From the NCBI RefSeq assembly GCF_008704395.1, contig NZ_CP023695.1, forward strand, positions 6,448,001 through 6,512,000: a stretch of DNA of 64,000 nucleotides, in the 5' to 3' direction. A program made the position numbers and the translations under genes. The DNA is from Streptomyces alboniger. Lineage in GTDB: Bacteria > Actinomycetota > Actinomycetes > Streptomycetales > Streptomycetaceae. This document shows positions 25,291 through 33,442 of the stretch, piece after piece. The notes under the pieces are model-generated. The model was not told the DNA's origin, did not search any database, and was given only the letters and a program-made list of their open reading frames with translations. Positions within the stretch are counted from its first letter, which is position 1. Each line of letters opens with the position of its first letter.

Positions 25291-26358
25291 TCACACCGCG
25301 ACCGACTCCTCCATCTCCTCTTCCTCCGCTTCCCGCTCCCGCGCCTCCCGCACCCCGGCGGGAGTCGCCGCCGTCCGCCCGCGTCGCTCCCACAGGCCCG
25401 CGATGGCGACGATCGCCAGGCCGAGCACCAGCCAGCCGGCCAGCGTCCACACGTGCCCGCCCAGGCCGTGGCCGCCGAAGTAGAGGTGGCTGCGGATGCC
25501 CTCGACGAAGCCCGCGCCGTTCCAGAAGGCGTGCAGTGAGCCGAAGAAGCCGTTCTGGAGTTCGGGCCGGAACAGGCCGCCGGACGTCGTGAAGTTGAGC
25601 ATCACGAAGAGCACCATCATCGCCAGCGTCGTCCAGCGCTTCAGGAACGTGTGCAGTCCTACGCCGATGAGGAGGACCCCCGCCGAGTAGAGCCAGGCCA
25701 TCGCCCACACGCCCCACAGGCCGTGGTGCACGAGGTGGAAGATGGGCCCGGCGAGCGCGGCGCCGATCAGGCTGACGGCGAAGGAGACCCCCACCGCGAG
25801 GCCCGCGCGGGCCCGCATCCGCAGCCCCGCGCCCGCCGCGCCGAGGACCGCCACCGACGCGTACGAGCCGATGCTGACCGCGACGAGCAGGAAGAAGAGG
25901 CCCTGGCCCGTGGGATCGTCGGCGACCGGTGCCGCGACATCGGTGACCTTGAGCGGTACGCCCTGTTCCACCGCGACCGGCGTGAAGATCTTCTGCGCCG
26001 CCAGTGAACTCATGTCGGACCCGGCGGAGGCCACGATCAGCTCGGGCGACTTGGCGTCAGGGACGTAGGCCCCGGCTATGTCCAGGGACTTGAGCGCGTC
26101 GACGGCCTGCTCGCGGTCGGCGAGGGTGCGCACGTCGAGCGCGTCGCCCGCCTTGTCCTTGACGGTCTGCGCGAGGACCTGCGTCTGCGGGCCCGAGCCG
26201 ACGACGGCGATCGGCATGTCGTTCGGCTCGGGCGTGACGAACGCGCCCATGTAGGCGAGGCCCATGCCGAGGCACATCAGCAGGGGCGTCACCAGATGGA
26301 GGAGGACGTGGCGCAGCGCGTCGCGCAGGCGGGGCGCGGGTTCCGCGGTGACGGACAT
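25291..26358 (-). CDS. YhgE/ABC-2-type multi-pass membrane protein
   Basis: A 355-residue membrane protein. There is one N-terminal helix (about 20-38), a large extracytoplasmic domain (about 40-185), a block of about five helices (about 190-330), and an acidic C-terminal tail (EREAEEEEMEE). This layout matches the YhgE/Pip or ABC-2 permease-like family found beside regulators in actinobacteria; the function is not settled. The ATG at 26358 has a GGAGAAAT ribosome site. It is divergent from the MarR gene, with two palindromic operators in between, so it is almost certainly the MarR target. Confidence 0.82.
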   Translation of the reverse strand: MSVTAEPAPRLRDALRHVLLHLVTPLLMCLGMGLAYMGAFVTPEPNDMPIAVVGSGPQTQVLAQTVKDKAGDALDVRTLADREQAVDALKSLDIAGAYVPDAKSPELIVASAGSDMSSLAAQKIFTPVAVEQGVPLKVTDVAAPVADDPTGQGLFFLLVAVSIGSYASVAVLGAAGAGLRMRARAGLAVGVSFAVSLIGAALAGPIFHLVHHGLWGVWAMAWLYSAGVLLIGVGLHTFLKRWTTLAMMVLFVMLNFTTSGGLFRPELQNGFFGSLHAFWNGAGFVEGIRSHLYFGGHGLGGHVWTLAGWLVLGLAIVAIAGLWERRGRTAATPAGVREAREREAEEEEMEESVAV

Positions 26359-26418
26359 GGGATTTCTCCGGAGGCTCGACAGGTGGATGGCGTGGATTGC
26401 GTAGAGGGCGGGGACATA

Positions 26419-26457
26419 GTTGCTATATACAACCCTTTCGATGTTGTACTCTACAAC
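26419..26457. promoter_or_regulatory. Two MarR-type operators
   Basis: Two related 15-base inverted repeats sit in the divergent promoter region: GTTGCTATATACAAC at 26419-26433 (imperfect) and GTTGTACTCTACAAC at 26443-26457 (perfect 6-bp arms around CTC). Their centres are 24 bp apart, so two dimers could bind on about the same face of the helix. The region is markedly AT-richer than its surroundings. Confidence 0.7.
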
Positions 26458-26479
26458 CATCCTGGGAGAGGGAGAAATC

Positions 26480-26923
26480 GTGACCGATCGCGACGAGGCC
26501 ATCGAGATCATCCAGCGGGAGATGACCGCCTTCGCCCGGCGGGCGCGGGCCACCGCCGCGCGCATGCACCCGGAGCTCTCGCTCGTGTCCTTCACGCTGC
26601 TCAGTCACCTCGAACACCAGGGCGGCTGCCGGGCCACGGATCTGGCCGCGCACTACACCCTCGACAAGTCGACGATCAGCAGGCAGGTCGGCGCCCTGGA
26701 GAAGGCGGGGCTCGTCGAGCGGCGGCTCGATCCGGCCGATCACCGGGTGCACGTGCTGCACCTCACCGACCGGGGCAACGAAGTCCTCGCGCAGGTGGGC
26801 GAGGCCCGCCGGGTCGCGTTCCAGGGGCGGCTCGCGGGGTGGAGTGAGGCGGATCTGGAGCGGTTCGCCGGATATCTGCTCCGTTATAACGAGGCTGCCG
26901 CCGGTGACGGCGAATCCGTATAG
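26480..26923 (+). CDS. MarR-family transcriptional regulator
   Basis: A 147-residue winged-helix repressor. The DNA-binding region is [20 protein letters not shown] (about 55-74) with the wing sequence [18 protein letters not shown]. The GTG at 26480 has the ribosome site GGGAGAGGGAG; the frame extends to 26420 but would cross the operator region. It probably represses itself and the divergent YhgE-like gene through the two palindromes. The ligand is unknown; many relatives respond to small phenolic or toxic compounds. Confidence 0.93.
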   Translation: MTDRDEAIEIIQREMTAFARRARATAARMHPELSLVSFTLLSHLEHQGGCRATDLAAHYTLDKSTISRQVGALEKAGLVERRLDPADHRVHVLHLTDRGNEVLAQVGEARRVAFQGRLAGWSEADLERFAGYLLRYNEAAAGDGESV

Positions 26924-26961
26924 CTTGCACGAGACGTCTCGTCTCGCTTAGGGTCCGGGGT

Positions 26962-28179
26962 ATGACCTCACCTGGGCCCGCCCATATCGCCATGTTCTCG
27001 ATCGCCGCCCACGGGCACGTCAACCCGAGCCTCGAAGTGGTCCGGGAACTCGTCGCCCGCGGCCACCGCGTCACCTACGCCATCCCGCACGCCTTCGCGG
27101 AGAAGGTCGCGGAGACCGGCGCCGAGCCCCGCCCCTACACGACGACGCTGCCGGGCCCCGACGACGACCCGGAGGCCTGGGGCAACGAGCTGATCGACAA
27201 CATCGAGCCGTTCCTGCACGACGCGATCACGGTCCTCCCGGAGCTGGCCCGCGCCTACGAGGGCGACCAACCCGACCTCGTCCTGTACGACATCACCTCC
27301 TACCCGGCGCGCGTCCTCGCCCGCCGCTGGGGCGTCCCCGAGATCTCGCTCTCGCCGAACCTCGTCGCCTGGGACGGCTACGAGGAGGAGGTGGCCGAGC
27401 CGATGTACGCGCAGCTGAAGGAGACCGAGCGCGGCCGGGCGTACTACGCGCGCTTTCACGCCTGGCTCCAGGAGAACGGCATCACCCAGCACTGCGACCC
27501 CTTCGTCGGGCGTCCGCCGCGCTCGCTCGTTCTGATCCCCAAGGCGCTCCAGCCGCATGCCGACCGGGTCGACGAGAGCGTGCACACCTTCGTCGGCGCC
27601 TGCCAGGGCGACCGGGCGGAGCAGGGTGACTGGGAGCGGCCCGCCGGGGCCGAGAAGGTGCTGCTCGTCTCGCTCGGCTCGGCCTTCACCAAGCAGCCCG
27701 AGTTCTACCGCGAATGCGTCAAGGCCTTCGGAGGGCTGCCGGGCTGGCATGTGGTGCTCCAGGCCGGTAAGCACGTCGACGCGAGCGAACTCGGCGAGGT
27801 GCCCGGGAACGTGGAAGTGCACGACTGGGTGCCGCAGCTGGCGATCCTGAAGAAGGCGGACGCGTTCATCACGCACGCCGGTGCGGGCGGCAGTCAGGAG
27901 GGGCTCGCCACGGCGACGCCGATGGTGGCCGTGCCGCTCGCCACCGACCAGTTCGGCAACGCCGACATGCTCCAGGGGCTCGGCGTCGCCCGGCACCTGC
28001 CGATGGCGGAGGCGACCGCCGACGCCCTGCGCGAGGCGGTCCTCGCGCTGGTCGACGACCCCGAAGTCGCCCGCAGGCTGGGGGAGATCCAGAGGTCGAT
28101 GGCGGGGGAGGGGGGCACGAGGAGGGCGGCCGACCTCATCGAGGAGGAACTGGAGAAGGGGCGGGCCCGAAGGCTCTGA
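26962..28179 (+). CDS. Macrolide-type glycosyltransferase (GT1, MGT family)
   Basis: A 405-residue GT-B enzyme of the OleD/Mgt type. The N-terminal acceptor domain opens [20 protein letters not shown] with the catalytic His in AAHGHVNP. The C-terminal donor domain has the UDP-sugar signature ([19 protein letters not shown], then GAGGSQEGL and [13 protein letters not shown]). Such enzymes usually inactivate macrolides or other aglycones by adding glucose from UDP-glucose, often as self-protection; the acceptor here is unknown. The start is 38 bases after the MarR gene's end. Confidence 0.9.
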   Translation: MTSPGPAHIAMFSIAAHGHVNPSLEVVRELVARGHRVTYAIPHAFAEKVAETGAEPRPYTTTLPGPDDDPEAWGNELIDNIEPFLHDAITVLPELARAYEGDQPDLVLYDITSYPARVLARRWGVPEISLSPNLVAWDGYEEEVAEPMYAQLKETERGRAYYARFHAWLQENGITQHCDPFVGRPPRSLVLIPKALQPHADRVDESVHTFVGACQGDRAEQGDWERPAGAEKVLLVSLGSAFTKQPEFYRECVKAFGGLPGWHVVLQAGKHVDASELGEVPGNVEVHDWVPQLAILKKADAFITHAGAGGSQEGLATATPMVAVPLATDQFGNADMLQGLGVARHLPMAEATADALREAVLALVDDPEVARRLGEIQRSMAGEGGTRRAADLIEEELEKGRARRL

Positions 28180-28287
28180 CGTAACGCTGCGTGACGCGGT
28201 TCCCTTGGCGGTCCAGTTGTTCGGTAACGCTCTGATAACGCGCCACCGTGCTGGAAGGCCCATTGACTCGTCCTGAAAGGTTGACCG

Positions 28288-28301
28288 TTACCCCCGGGTA
28301 A
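28288..28301. promoter_or_regulatory. Perfect palindrome upstream of the phosphatidyltransferase gene
   Basis: TTACCC-CC-GGGTAA, a perfect inverted repeat, lies about 20 bases before a candidate -35 element. Its position suits an activator or repressor site. The binding protein is unknown. Confidence 0.4.
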
Positions 28302-28320
28302 AGGTTGCACAGCGTAGATC

Positions 28321-28350
28321 TTGTTCCTTGCGCGAACCCCTCCCTAGCGT
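28321..28350 (+). promoter_or_regulatory. Candidate promoter of the CDP-alcohol phosphatidyltransferase gene
   Basis: TTGTTC (28321-28326) and TAGCGT (28345-28350) are separated by 18 bases and lie about 40 bases before the ATG. This fits a vegetative Streptomyces promoter. Judged by eye only. Confidence 0.4.
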
Positions 28351-28388
28351 GAGATGAACTTTCGTCGAACGCCAGGAAGTTGACCCCC

Positions 28389-29381
28389 ATGCGTCGAGAC
28401 ATACCGCCCCTCGCCGAGGTGCGCCGCATCACCCAGAAGAAGCGCGACGCGTGGTGGACCGTGTTGCTTGTCGACCCGGTCGCCACGCCGCTCGTGCGCA
28501 TCACCGCGATGCGTACCAGAATCACGCCCAACCAGATCACGTGGGGCGCGTTCCTTCTCGGTCTCGGCTCCGCCGCGTGCTTCGCGCTCGGCGACTGGAA
28601 ATGGCTCGCTCTCGGCGCCGTCATCTACCACCTCAGCTTCATCCTCGACTGCATGGACGGCAAGGTCGCCCGGCTCACCGGACAGGGTTCGGTCTTCGGT
28701 GCCTGGCTCGACTTCGTCTTCGACCGGATCCGCGTCATGGTGTGCGGCGTCGCCCTGATGGGCGGCCAGTACGAGCGCACCGGGGACACCCTCTACATCT
28801 GGCTCGCCCTCGTCGTCGTGGCGCTCGACACCCTGCGGTACATCAACTCGCTGGAGATCTTCAAGATCCGCCACTCCATGCGCAAGCAGATCAAGTCGCG
28901 CATGCGGGCCGCGCGGCGCGCGCAGAACGAGGCGGAGCTGGCCTTCATGGAGGACCTGCTGCGTGACAACCCCTCGGCGGACATCGAGCAGGATCTCCAG
29001 CGGGCGGCGGGCGAGGCCGCGTACGACCCGGAGACGGCCGAGGGGACCGGTGCCGACGGGGAGGCGGCACCGGCCGCCCCCAGGCCCCAGGTGATCGACC
29101 TGCACCAGGAGTTCCGCCGGAAGTTCCCCGCCTATCTCCGGGCCCGCTCCTTCCTGCTGCGCCACCGCATACGCGCACACCTGGTGAGCGGCATCGAGTT
29201 CCAGATGGGCGTCTTCATGATCGGCCCGCTCTTCGACGTGGTGGTGCCCGCGACGATCGTCTCCGGCGCGCTCCTGCTCGTCTTCGAACTCGCCATCATC
29301 TACAAACTGTTGCTCTCGACGAGGGACTTCACGCGGACCATCGACTCCTTCGAGGAGCAGAAGGTCCCCGCGGCGGCCTAG
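28389..29381 (+). CDS. CDP-alcohol phosphatidyltransferase family membrane protein
   Basis: A 330-residue multi-pass enzyme that transfers a phosphatidyl or related group from a CDP-linked donor to an alcohol. The full catalytic motif DG-x2-AR-x8-G-x3-D-x3-D is present at about residues 94-116 (from CMDGKVARLTG to LDFVFDR). Unusually, a hydrophilic, charged stretch of about 100 residues (about 165-265, including RHSMRKQIKSRMRAARRAQN) separates the middle and final membrane segments. The ATG at 28389 has AGGAAG at 9 bases; a TTG at 28380 is less likely. The polar alcohol substrate is unknown. A very strong hairpin follows. Confidence 0.88.
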   Translation: MRRDIPPLAEVRRITQKKRDAWWTVLLVDPVATPLVRITAMRTRITPNQITWGAFLLGLGSAACFALGDWKWLALGAVIYHLSFILDCMDGKVARLTGQGSVFGAWLDFVFDRIRVMVCGVALMGGQYERTGDTLYIWLALVVVALDTLRYINSLEIFKIRHSMRKQIKSRMRAARRAQNEAELAFMEDLLRDNPSADIEQDLQRAAGEAAYDPETAEGTGADGEAAPAAPRPQVIDLHQEFRRKFPAYLRARSFLLRHRIRAHLVSGIEFQMGVFMIGPLFDVVVPATIVSGALLLVFELAIIYKLLLSTRDFTRTIDSFEEQKVPAAA

Positions 29382-29406
29382 TCCCCGCGGCGGCACGGAC
29401 CGCAAT

Positions 29407-29457
29407 ACGCGTCACGCCGGGCGGGCTGGAGACTCCAGCCCGCCCGGCGTGACGCGT
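29407..29457. terminator. 25-bp perfect inverted repeat, terminator
   Basis: ACGCGTCACGCCGGGCGG with CTGGAG, one unpaired base, then the exact reverse complement: two 25-base arms with no mismatch. It starts 25 bases after the phosphatidyltransferase stop. It is the strongest hairpin in the window and should stop transcription from either side. Confidence 0.85.
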
Positions 29458-29743
29458 GGGGGCGCAAACGGCTTTCTGTTAACTGGAGTTGAGTGGCTTG
29501 GCTCCCGAGATGTCCGTTCCGGTGTGTCAGATCCTGTTTGTTATTACGAAAGCTTGTTGAACAAGTCACAGCTGTATGTAGGTATTGATCTGCGCGCGTC
29601 AATCGGTCAGGGTTTCGTCCCAACACCCGGAGATCTTCCGGGCGTCAGGGCGTGCCGCGACGAACTTGTCGCCACGGCACACCCCTGGCAAGACAGCTGA
29701 ATACCCCCCACATCCCCCACACTCCACGAGGAGCCCCCTCTTC
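29458..29743 (+). promoter_or_regulatory. Upstream region of the subtilase gene with candidate promoter
   Basis: This 286-base interval is distinctly AT-richer than its surroundings in 29470-29600 and holds no convincing gene. A possible promoter is TTGAAC (29557-29562), 16 bases, TAGGTA (29579-29584). An inverted repeat CTTGTT-G-AACAAG (29553-29565) overlaps the -35, a good place for a repressor. The transcript would have an untranslated leader of about 150 bases. Confidence 0.4.
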
Positions 29744-30952
29744 ATGGCAACTCACAAGCGCGCTCGCACGATGAAGCTCACCGCCGCGATAGCCACCGCC
29801 GCCACCGCGGTCGGTGTGACGGTCTTCGCCACCTCCTTCGCCGGTGCGGCCACTCCCGCCGAGGGCAAGATCTACGGCGCGGACGCCCAGGGCGCCGTCG
29901 CCGGCAGCTACATCGTGATGATGGACGAGAAGGCCGACAAGGGCACCAAGTCCGACCTCGCCGAGGAGTACGGCGGCGAGCTGAAGCGGAACTACTCCTC
30001 CGCCATCAACGGCTTCTCCGCCAAGGGCCTGAGCGAGACCGAGGCCAAGCGCCTGGCCGCCGACCCGGCCGTCGGCAAGGTCGTCCAGTCGAAGAAGTTC
30101 ACCATCGACGCCACCCAGGACAACCCGCCGTCGTGGGGCCTGGACCGCATCGACCAGGCGGACACCGCGGCCGACAGCAAGTACACCTACCCGGACGCCG
30201 CCGGCGAGGGCGTCACCGCGTACGTCATCGACACGGGTGTCCGCGTCAGCCACAAGGACTTCGGCGGCCGCGCCACCTCCGGCTTCGACGCCATCGACAA
30301 CGACGACAACGCCGACGACGGCAACGGCCACGGCACGCACGTCGCCGGGACCATCGCCGGTGAGTCGCACGGCGTCGCCAAGAAGGCGAAGATCGTCGCG
30401 GTCCGCGTCCTGGACGACCAGGGCTCGGGCACCACCGAGCAGGTCGTCGCGGGCATCGACTGGGTCACCAAGAACCACCAGGGCCCCTCCGTCGCCAACA
30501 TGAGCCTCGGCGGCGGCGCGGACGAGGCGCTCGACGCCGCCGTCCAGAAGGCCATCGCCGCGGGCGTCACCTTCGGGGTGGCCGCCGGCAACGAGTCGGC
30601 CGACGCCTCCCAGGGCTCCCCGTCCCGAGTGGAGGAGGCCATCACGGTCGCCTCCTCCACCAAGGACGACGAGCAGTCGGACTTCTCCAACTTCGGCTCC
30701 GCCGTGGACATCTACGCCCCGGGATCGGACATCACGTCCTCCTGGAACACCGGTGACGACGCCACCAAGACCATCTCCGGTACGTCGATGGCCACCCCGC
30801 ACGTCGTGGGCGCCGCCGCCGTCTACGTCGCCGCCCACCCGGACGCCAAGCCCGCGGACGTCGCCAAGGCCCTGACCGACGGCGCCACCCCGGGCAAGAT
30901 CTCCAACCCGAGCGAGGGCACGCCCAACAAGCTCCTGAAGATCGTCGAGTAA
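29744..30952 (+). CDS. Secreted subtilisin-like serine protease (S8)
   Basis: A 402-residue preproenzyme. It has a signal peptide (about 1-36), an I9-type propeptide (about 50-123, SYIVMMDEKADKGTK) and a proteinase K-type catalytic domain. The triad is D163 (VIDTG), H196 (GHGTHVAGT) and S348 (GTSMATPH), with oxyanion N283 (AAGNES). The ATG at 29744 has GAGGAG about 10 bases upstream; the upstream frame extension lacks signal features. The low aromatic, alanine- and aspartate-rich composition is typical of Streptomyces extracellular proteases. Monocistronic, ending in a hairpin. Confidence 0.95.
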   Translation: MATHKRARTMKLTAAIATAATAVGVTVFATSFAGAATPAEGKIYGADAQGAVAGSYIVMMDEKADKGTKSDLAEEYGGELKRNYSSAINGFSAKGLSETEAKRLAADPAVGKVVQSKKFTIDATQDNPPSWGLDRIDQADTAADSKYTYPDAAGEGVTAYVIDTGVRVSHKDFGGRATSGFDAIDNDDNADDGNGHGTHVAGTIAGESHGVAKKAKIVAVRVLDDQGSGTTEQVVAGIDWVTKNHQGPSVANMSLGGGADEALDAAVQKAIAAGVTFGVAAGNESADASQGSPSRVEEAITVASSTKDDEQSDFSNFGSAVDIYAPGSDITSSWNTGDDATKTISGTSMATPHVVGAAAVYVAAHPDAKPADVAKALTDGATPGKISNPSEGTPNKLLKIVE

Positions 30953-30972
30953 CCCTCGCCGTCCGCCGAGCC

Positions 30973-31011
30973 GCGGCCGCCGTGCCCACCCCCACGGGGC
31001 ACGGCGGCCGC
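30973..31011. terminator. Terminator after the subtilase gene
   Basis: A perfect 15-bp stem (GCGGCCGCCGTGCCC / GGGCACGGCGGCCGC) with a 9-base loop starts 21 bases after the stop. It ends only 15 bases before the next start codon, so the DUF1697 gene must be transcribed from a start within or just after the hairpin. Confidence 0.8.
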
Positions 31012-31025
31012 TCTATGGTGTGCGC

Positions 31026-31577
31026 ATGGTGACCAAGAGATACGCGGCACTCCTGCGCGGCATCAACGTGAGCGGCCACAAGAAGGTTCCGATGGCGCAG
31101 CTGCGCGCGCTCCTGGAGGGGCTCGGGCACGGCGGCGTACAGACGTACCTCCAGAGCGGCAACGCGGTCTTCACCGCGGAGAGGGGAGACGAGGAGTCAC
31201 TCGCCGCCCAGCTGCGGACGGCGATCGAGGAGCACTTCGGCTTCGCCGTCGACGTGCTGGTGCGCGACGGCGCGTATCTGCGGGCGGTGGCCGACGCCTG
31301 CCCGTTCCCCGCCGCCGAGCTGGAGGCCAAGCAGCTCCACGTCACGTACTTCTCCGCGCCCGTCGCCGCGGAACGCTTCGCCGCCATCGACCGGACCGCC
31401 TTCCTCCCGGAGGAGTTCAGGCTCGGCGACCGCGCCCTCTACCTGTACGCACCCGAAGGACTCGGCCGCTCCAGACTCGGTGAGCAGCTGTCGAGACCCG
31501 CCCTGAACAAGGGCGTCATCGCCACCAGCCGCAACTGGAACACCGTCATCCGGCTCGTGGAGATGACCCGTGACTGA
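31026..31577 (+). CDS. DUF1697-family protein
   Basis: A 183-residue protein of the DUF1697 family, recognised from YAALLRGINVSGHKKVPMA, then GGVQTYLQSGNAVF and the C-terminal RNWNTVIRLVEM. The family is widespread and lacks an established reaction. Possible starts are GTG 31020, ATG 31026 and GTG 31029. With no ribosome site and a terminator immediately upstream, the mRNA may be leaderless. The 3' end overlaps the next gene by 8 bases. Confidence 0.88.
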   Translation: MVTKRYAALLRGINVSGHKKVPMAQLRALLEGLGHGGVQTYLQSGNAVFTAERGDEESLAAQLRTAIEEHFGFAVDVLVRDGAYLRAVADACPFPAAELEAKQLHVTYFSAPVAAERFAAIDRTAFLPEEFRLGDRALYLYAPEGLGRSRLGEQLSRPALNKGVIATSRNWNTVIRLVEMTRD

Positions 31578-31974
31578 ACGCACCCCCGCCGTCGAAGCCG
31601 CCATCGAGGGCGAACTGCGCCTCCTGGACCCCGAGGTGCGCGCCTCACCCGAACTCTTCGGAGCCTTGCTGCACCCGGAGTTCACCGAGTTCGGGGCGTC
31701 CGGCACGCGCTGGGACCGGGAGTCGATCGTACGGGTCCTCACGGCGCGCCCCGACCCCGCGAGCCGTCCCACCACGACCTCGCACATGCGCGGCGTCCAG
31801 CTCGCCGACGACGTGGTGCACCTGACCTTCGACACGGACGACAACGGCCGCCGCGCGCACCGCAGTTCGCTGTGGCGGCGCACGGACGACGGATGGCGGC
31901 TCTGGTTCCACCAGGGGACGCTCTTCAGTGATGTGAGTGACGTCAGTGACGCGAGTCCGGGAGCCGGGAGGTGA
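31570..31974 (+). CDS. SnoaL/DUF4440-like (NTF2-fold) protein
   Basis: A 134-residue protein with the cone-shaped NTF2-like fold pattern: EGELRLLDPEVRASPELFGA, LLHPEFTEFGASG, and a final strand pair SLWRRTDDGWRLWFHQGT. This resembles DUF4440 proteins. Function unknown; relatives are often small enzymes or binding proteins. The GTG start overlaps the DUF1697 stop, so the two are co-translated. The last 32 bases overlap the convergent GNAT gene. Confidence 0.8.
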   Translation: MTERTPAVEAAIEGELRLLDPEVRASPELFGALLHPEFTEFGASGTRWDRESIVRVLTARPDPASRPTTTSHMRGVQLADDVVHLTFDTDDNGRRAHRSSLWRRTDDGWRLWFHQGTLFSDVSDVSDASPGAGR

Positions 31975-32464
31975 GCAGCAGGGTGGTCCTGCCGTTCTCC
32001 TCGGGGACCTCGCGGCCCTGGGTGTAGCCGAGGCGCTTGAGGACGGCGAGGGAGGCGGTGTTCTCCGAGTCGACGGTGGCATGCACCTCGGCCAGACCGA
32101 GGGTCTCGTGCCCGTACGAGGTCAGCAGCCGCGCCAGCTCCGTCCCGAGCCCGAGGCCCCAGGTCTCCCTGGTCAGGCCGTAGACGATCTCGTGCCCGTC
32201 GAGCCAGCTCTCGGGCGAGGGCTTCAGCTCCGCGTGCCCGACGTAGCGCCCCTCGTACCGGACCGCCCACACGGGAAAACGTTCCTCCGCGTAGATGAGG
32301 CTGAATATCCGCCCGAACAGCGCCCGGTCCTCCGCCGCGCTCTGCATCCCGTCCCCGAACCAGCGGCCCACGGCCTCGTCCTGGAAGAGCGCGACGAAGT
32401 GCGCCTCGTCGGTGGCGGCATAGGCGCAGAGCGAGAGGCGTTCGGACCGCAGTTCGGGTGTCAT
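31943..32464 (-). CDS. GNAT acetyltransferase, RimJ/RimL type
   Basis: A 173-residue acetyl-CoA-dependent N-acetyltransferase. It shows the RimJ-like opening ELRSERLSL, the acetyl-CoA loop ETWGLGLGTELARLL (R/Q-x-x-G-x-G/A type) and the late VDSENTASLAVLKRLGY motif. The substrate could be a protein N-terminus or a small amine. The ATG at 32464 gives the family start; an upstream extension to 32518 is unlikely. Confidence 0.88.
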   Translation of the reverse strand: MTPELRSERLSLCAYAATDEAHFVALFQDEAVGRWFGDGMQSAAEDRALFGRIFSLIYAEERFPVWAVRYEGRYVGHAELKPSPESWLDGHEIVYGLTRETWGLGLGTELARLLTSYGHETLGLAEVHATVDSENTASLAVLKRLGYTQGREVPEENGRTTLLLTSRLPDSRH

Positions 32465-32573
32465 CCGCGAGACAGTAGGGGGCTGGGGCGGGTGGGGCAA
32501 GCGGTTTGCGCCGGTCACGGGCCCTGCGGAGGCCGCGGCCCACCCGCCCCGGGGTCTATCACCCCGCCGCCCG

Positions 32574-33431
32574 TCACCCCGCCGTACGCGGCAGTCCGAT
32601 CGGGTTCGGGTAGGGCAGGATGCCCGAGCTCTGGATGGCCCGGGACGCCGGGTGGAGGGCGGCCAGGAGCGCGTCCACGGTGGGGGAGGGCAAGGGGTGC
32701 AGCAGGCGGTCGGTGAGGCGGTCCGTGTCGTCCTCGATCAACTCACGTTCCGTCAGGCCCTGTTCCGTCACCCGGCCCGTCGGGTCGATCAGTCCGCGGC
32801 CGCGCAGGCGGTCCACGGAGACCTCCCACTCCTCCTCGCTCCAGCCGCGGTCCTGGCGGATGCGGGTCGTGTCCACCCTGCCCGTCGCGGCGGCCAGGAC
32901 GAGGGCCTCGCGTGCGTCCAGGCCGTGATCGGCGAGCACCGCGACATGCGCGTCGCCCCGGAACTCACGTACGCACGTGACCAGTTGCCAAAGGCGCTCC
33001 ACCGGATCCGCCCGGTCCGTCAGGTCGCGGTTGGCGGCGAAGAGCGGGCGGGCCAGTGGCGGGGCGTCCTCGACCAGGGCCTTCAGCGGCGGGTTGGCCG
33101 AAGTCGTCAATATGGCGATGTCCGGAACCATTTGGCGCAGAGCGCGGGCCGCGAGGCGGGCCCGCTCCTCGACGACCCGGTCCGGCGAGGCGTACTCCCA
33201 CGCCGACGGGAGGGCGCGCGCCACCATGCCCGGCGCGAAGACACCGAGGGCCGCCGACGCGACGCCGGGCCCCACGCGGCCCATCGGGGCGGTGCGGGCG
33301 GCGAAGTACCCCATCCAGAAGCCCTTCAGGCCCACCGCCCGGCCGAGGCCGCGGCAGCGCTCCTCGAAATAGATCACCGCGTGCAGGGGTTCGGTCCGCA
33401 GCCACAGCGTGCGGGAACGGCTCGGGGTCAT
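32574..33431 (-). CDS. SCO6745-family protein
   Basis: A 285-residue cytoplasmic protein. It begins SRTLWLRTEPLHAVIYFEER and continues GLKGFWMGYFAARTAPMG, the hallmark of the actinobacterial SCO6745 family. A C-terminal winged-helix-like region follows (VDTTRIRQDRGWSEEEWEVS, LRGRGLIDPTGRVTEQG). That resembles a MarR-like wing and suggests nucleic-acid or partner binding, but no function is known. It lies 11 bases downstream of the sirohydrochlorin chelatase stop on the same strand, so it may be the tail of the sulfur operon. Confidence 0.82.
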   Translation of the reverse strand: MTPSRSRTLWLRTEPLHAVIYFEERCRGLGRAVGLKGFWMGYFAARTAPMGRVGPGVASAALGVFAPGMVARALPSAWEYASPDRVVEERARLAARALRQMVPDIAILTTSANPPLKALVEDAPPLARPLFAANRDLTDRADPVERLWQLVTCVREFRGDAHVAVLADHGLDAREALVLAAATGRVDTTRIRQDRGWSEEEWEVSVDRLRGRGLIDPTGRVTEQGLTERELIEDDTDRLTDRLLHPLPSPTVDALLAALHPASRAIQSSGILPYPNPIGLPRTAG

Positions 33432-33442
33432 GAACCCACAAG

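Noticed and set aside
29449..29700. An 83-codon frame before the subtilase gene
   Set aside because: Begins inside the terminator hairpin, has poor third-position GC bias and no homology; the region is better read as promoter and leader.
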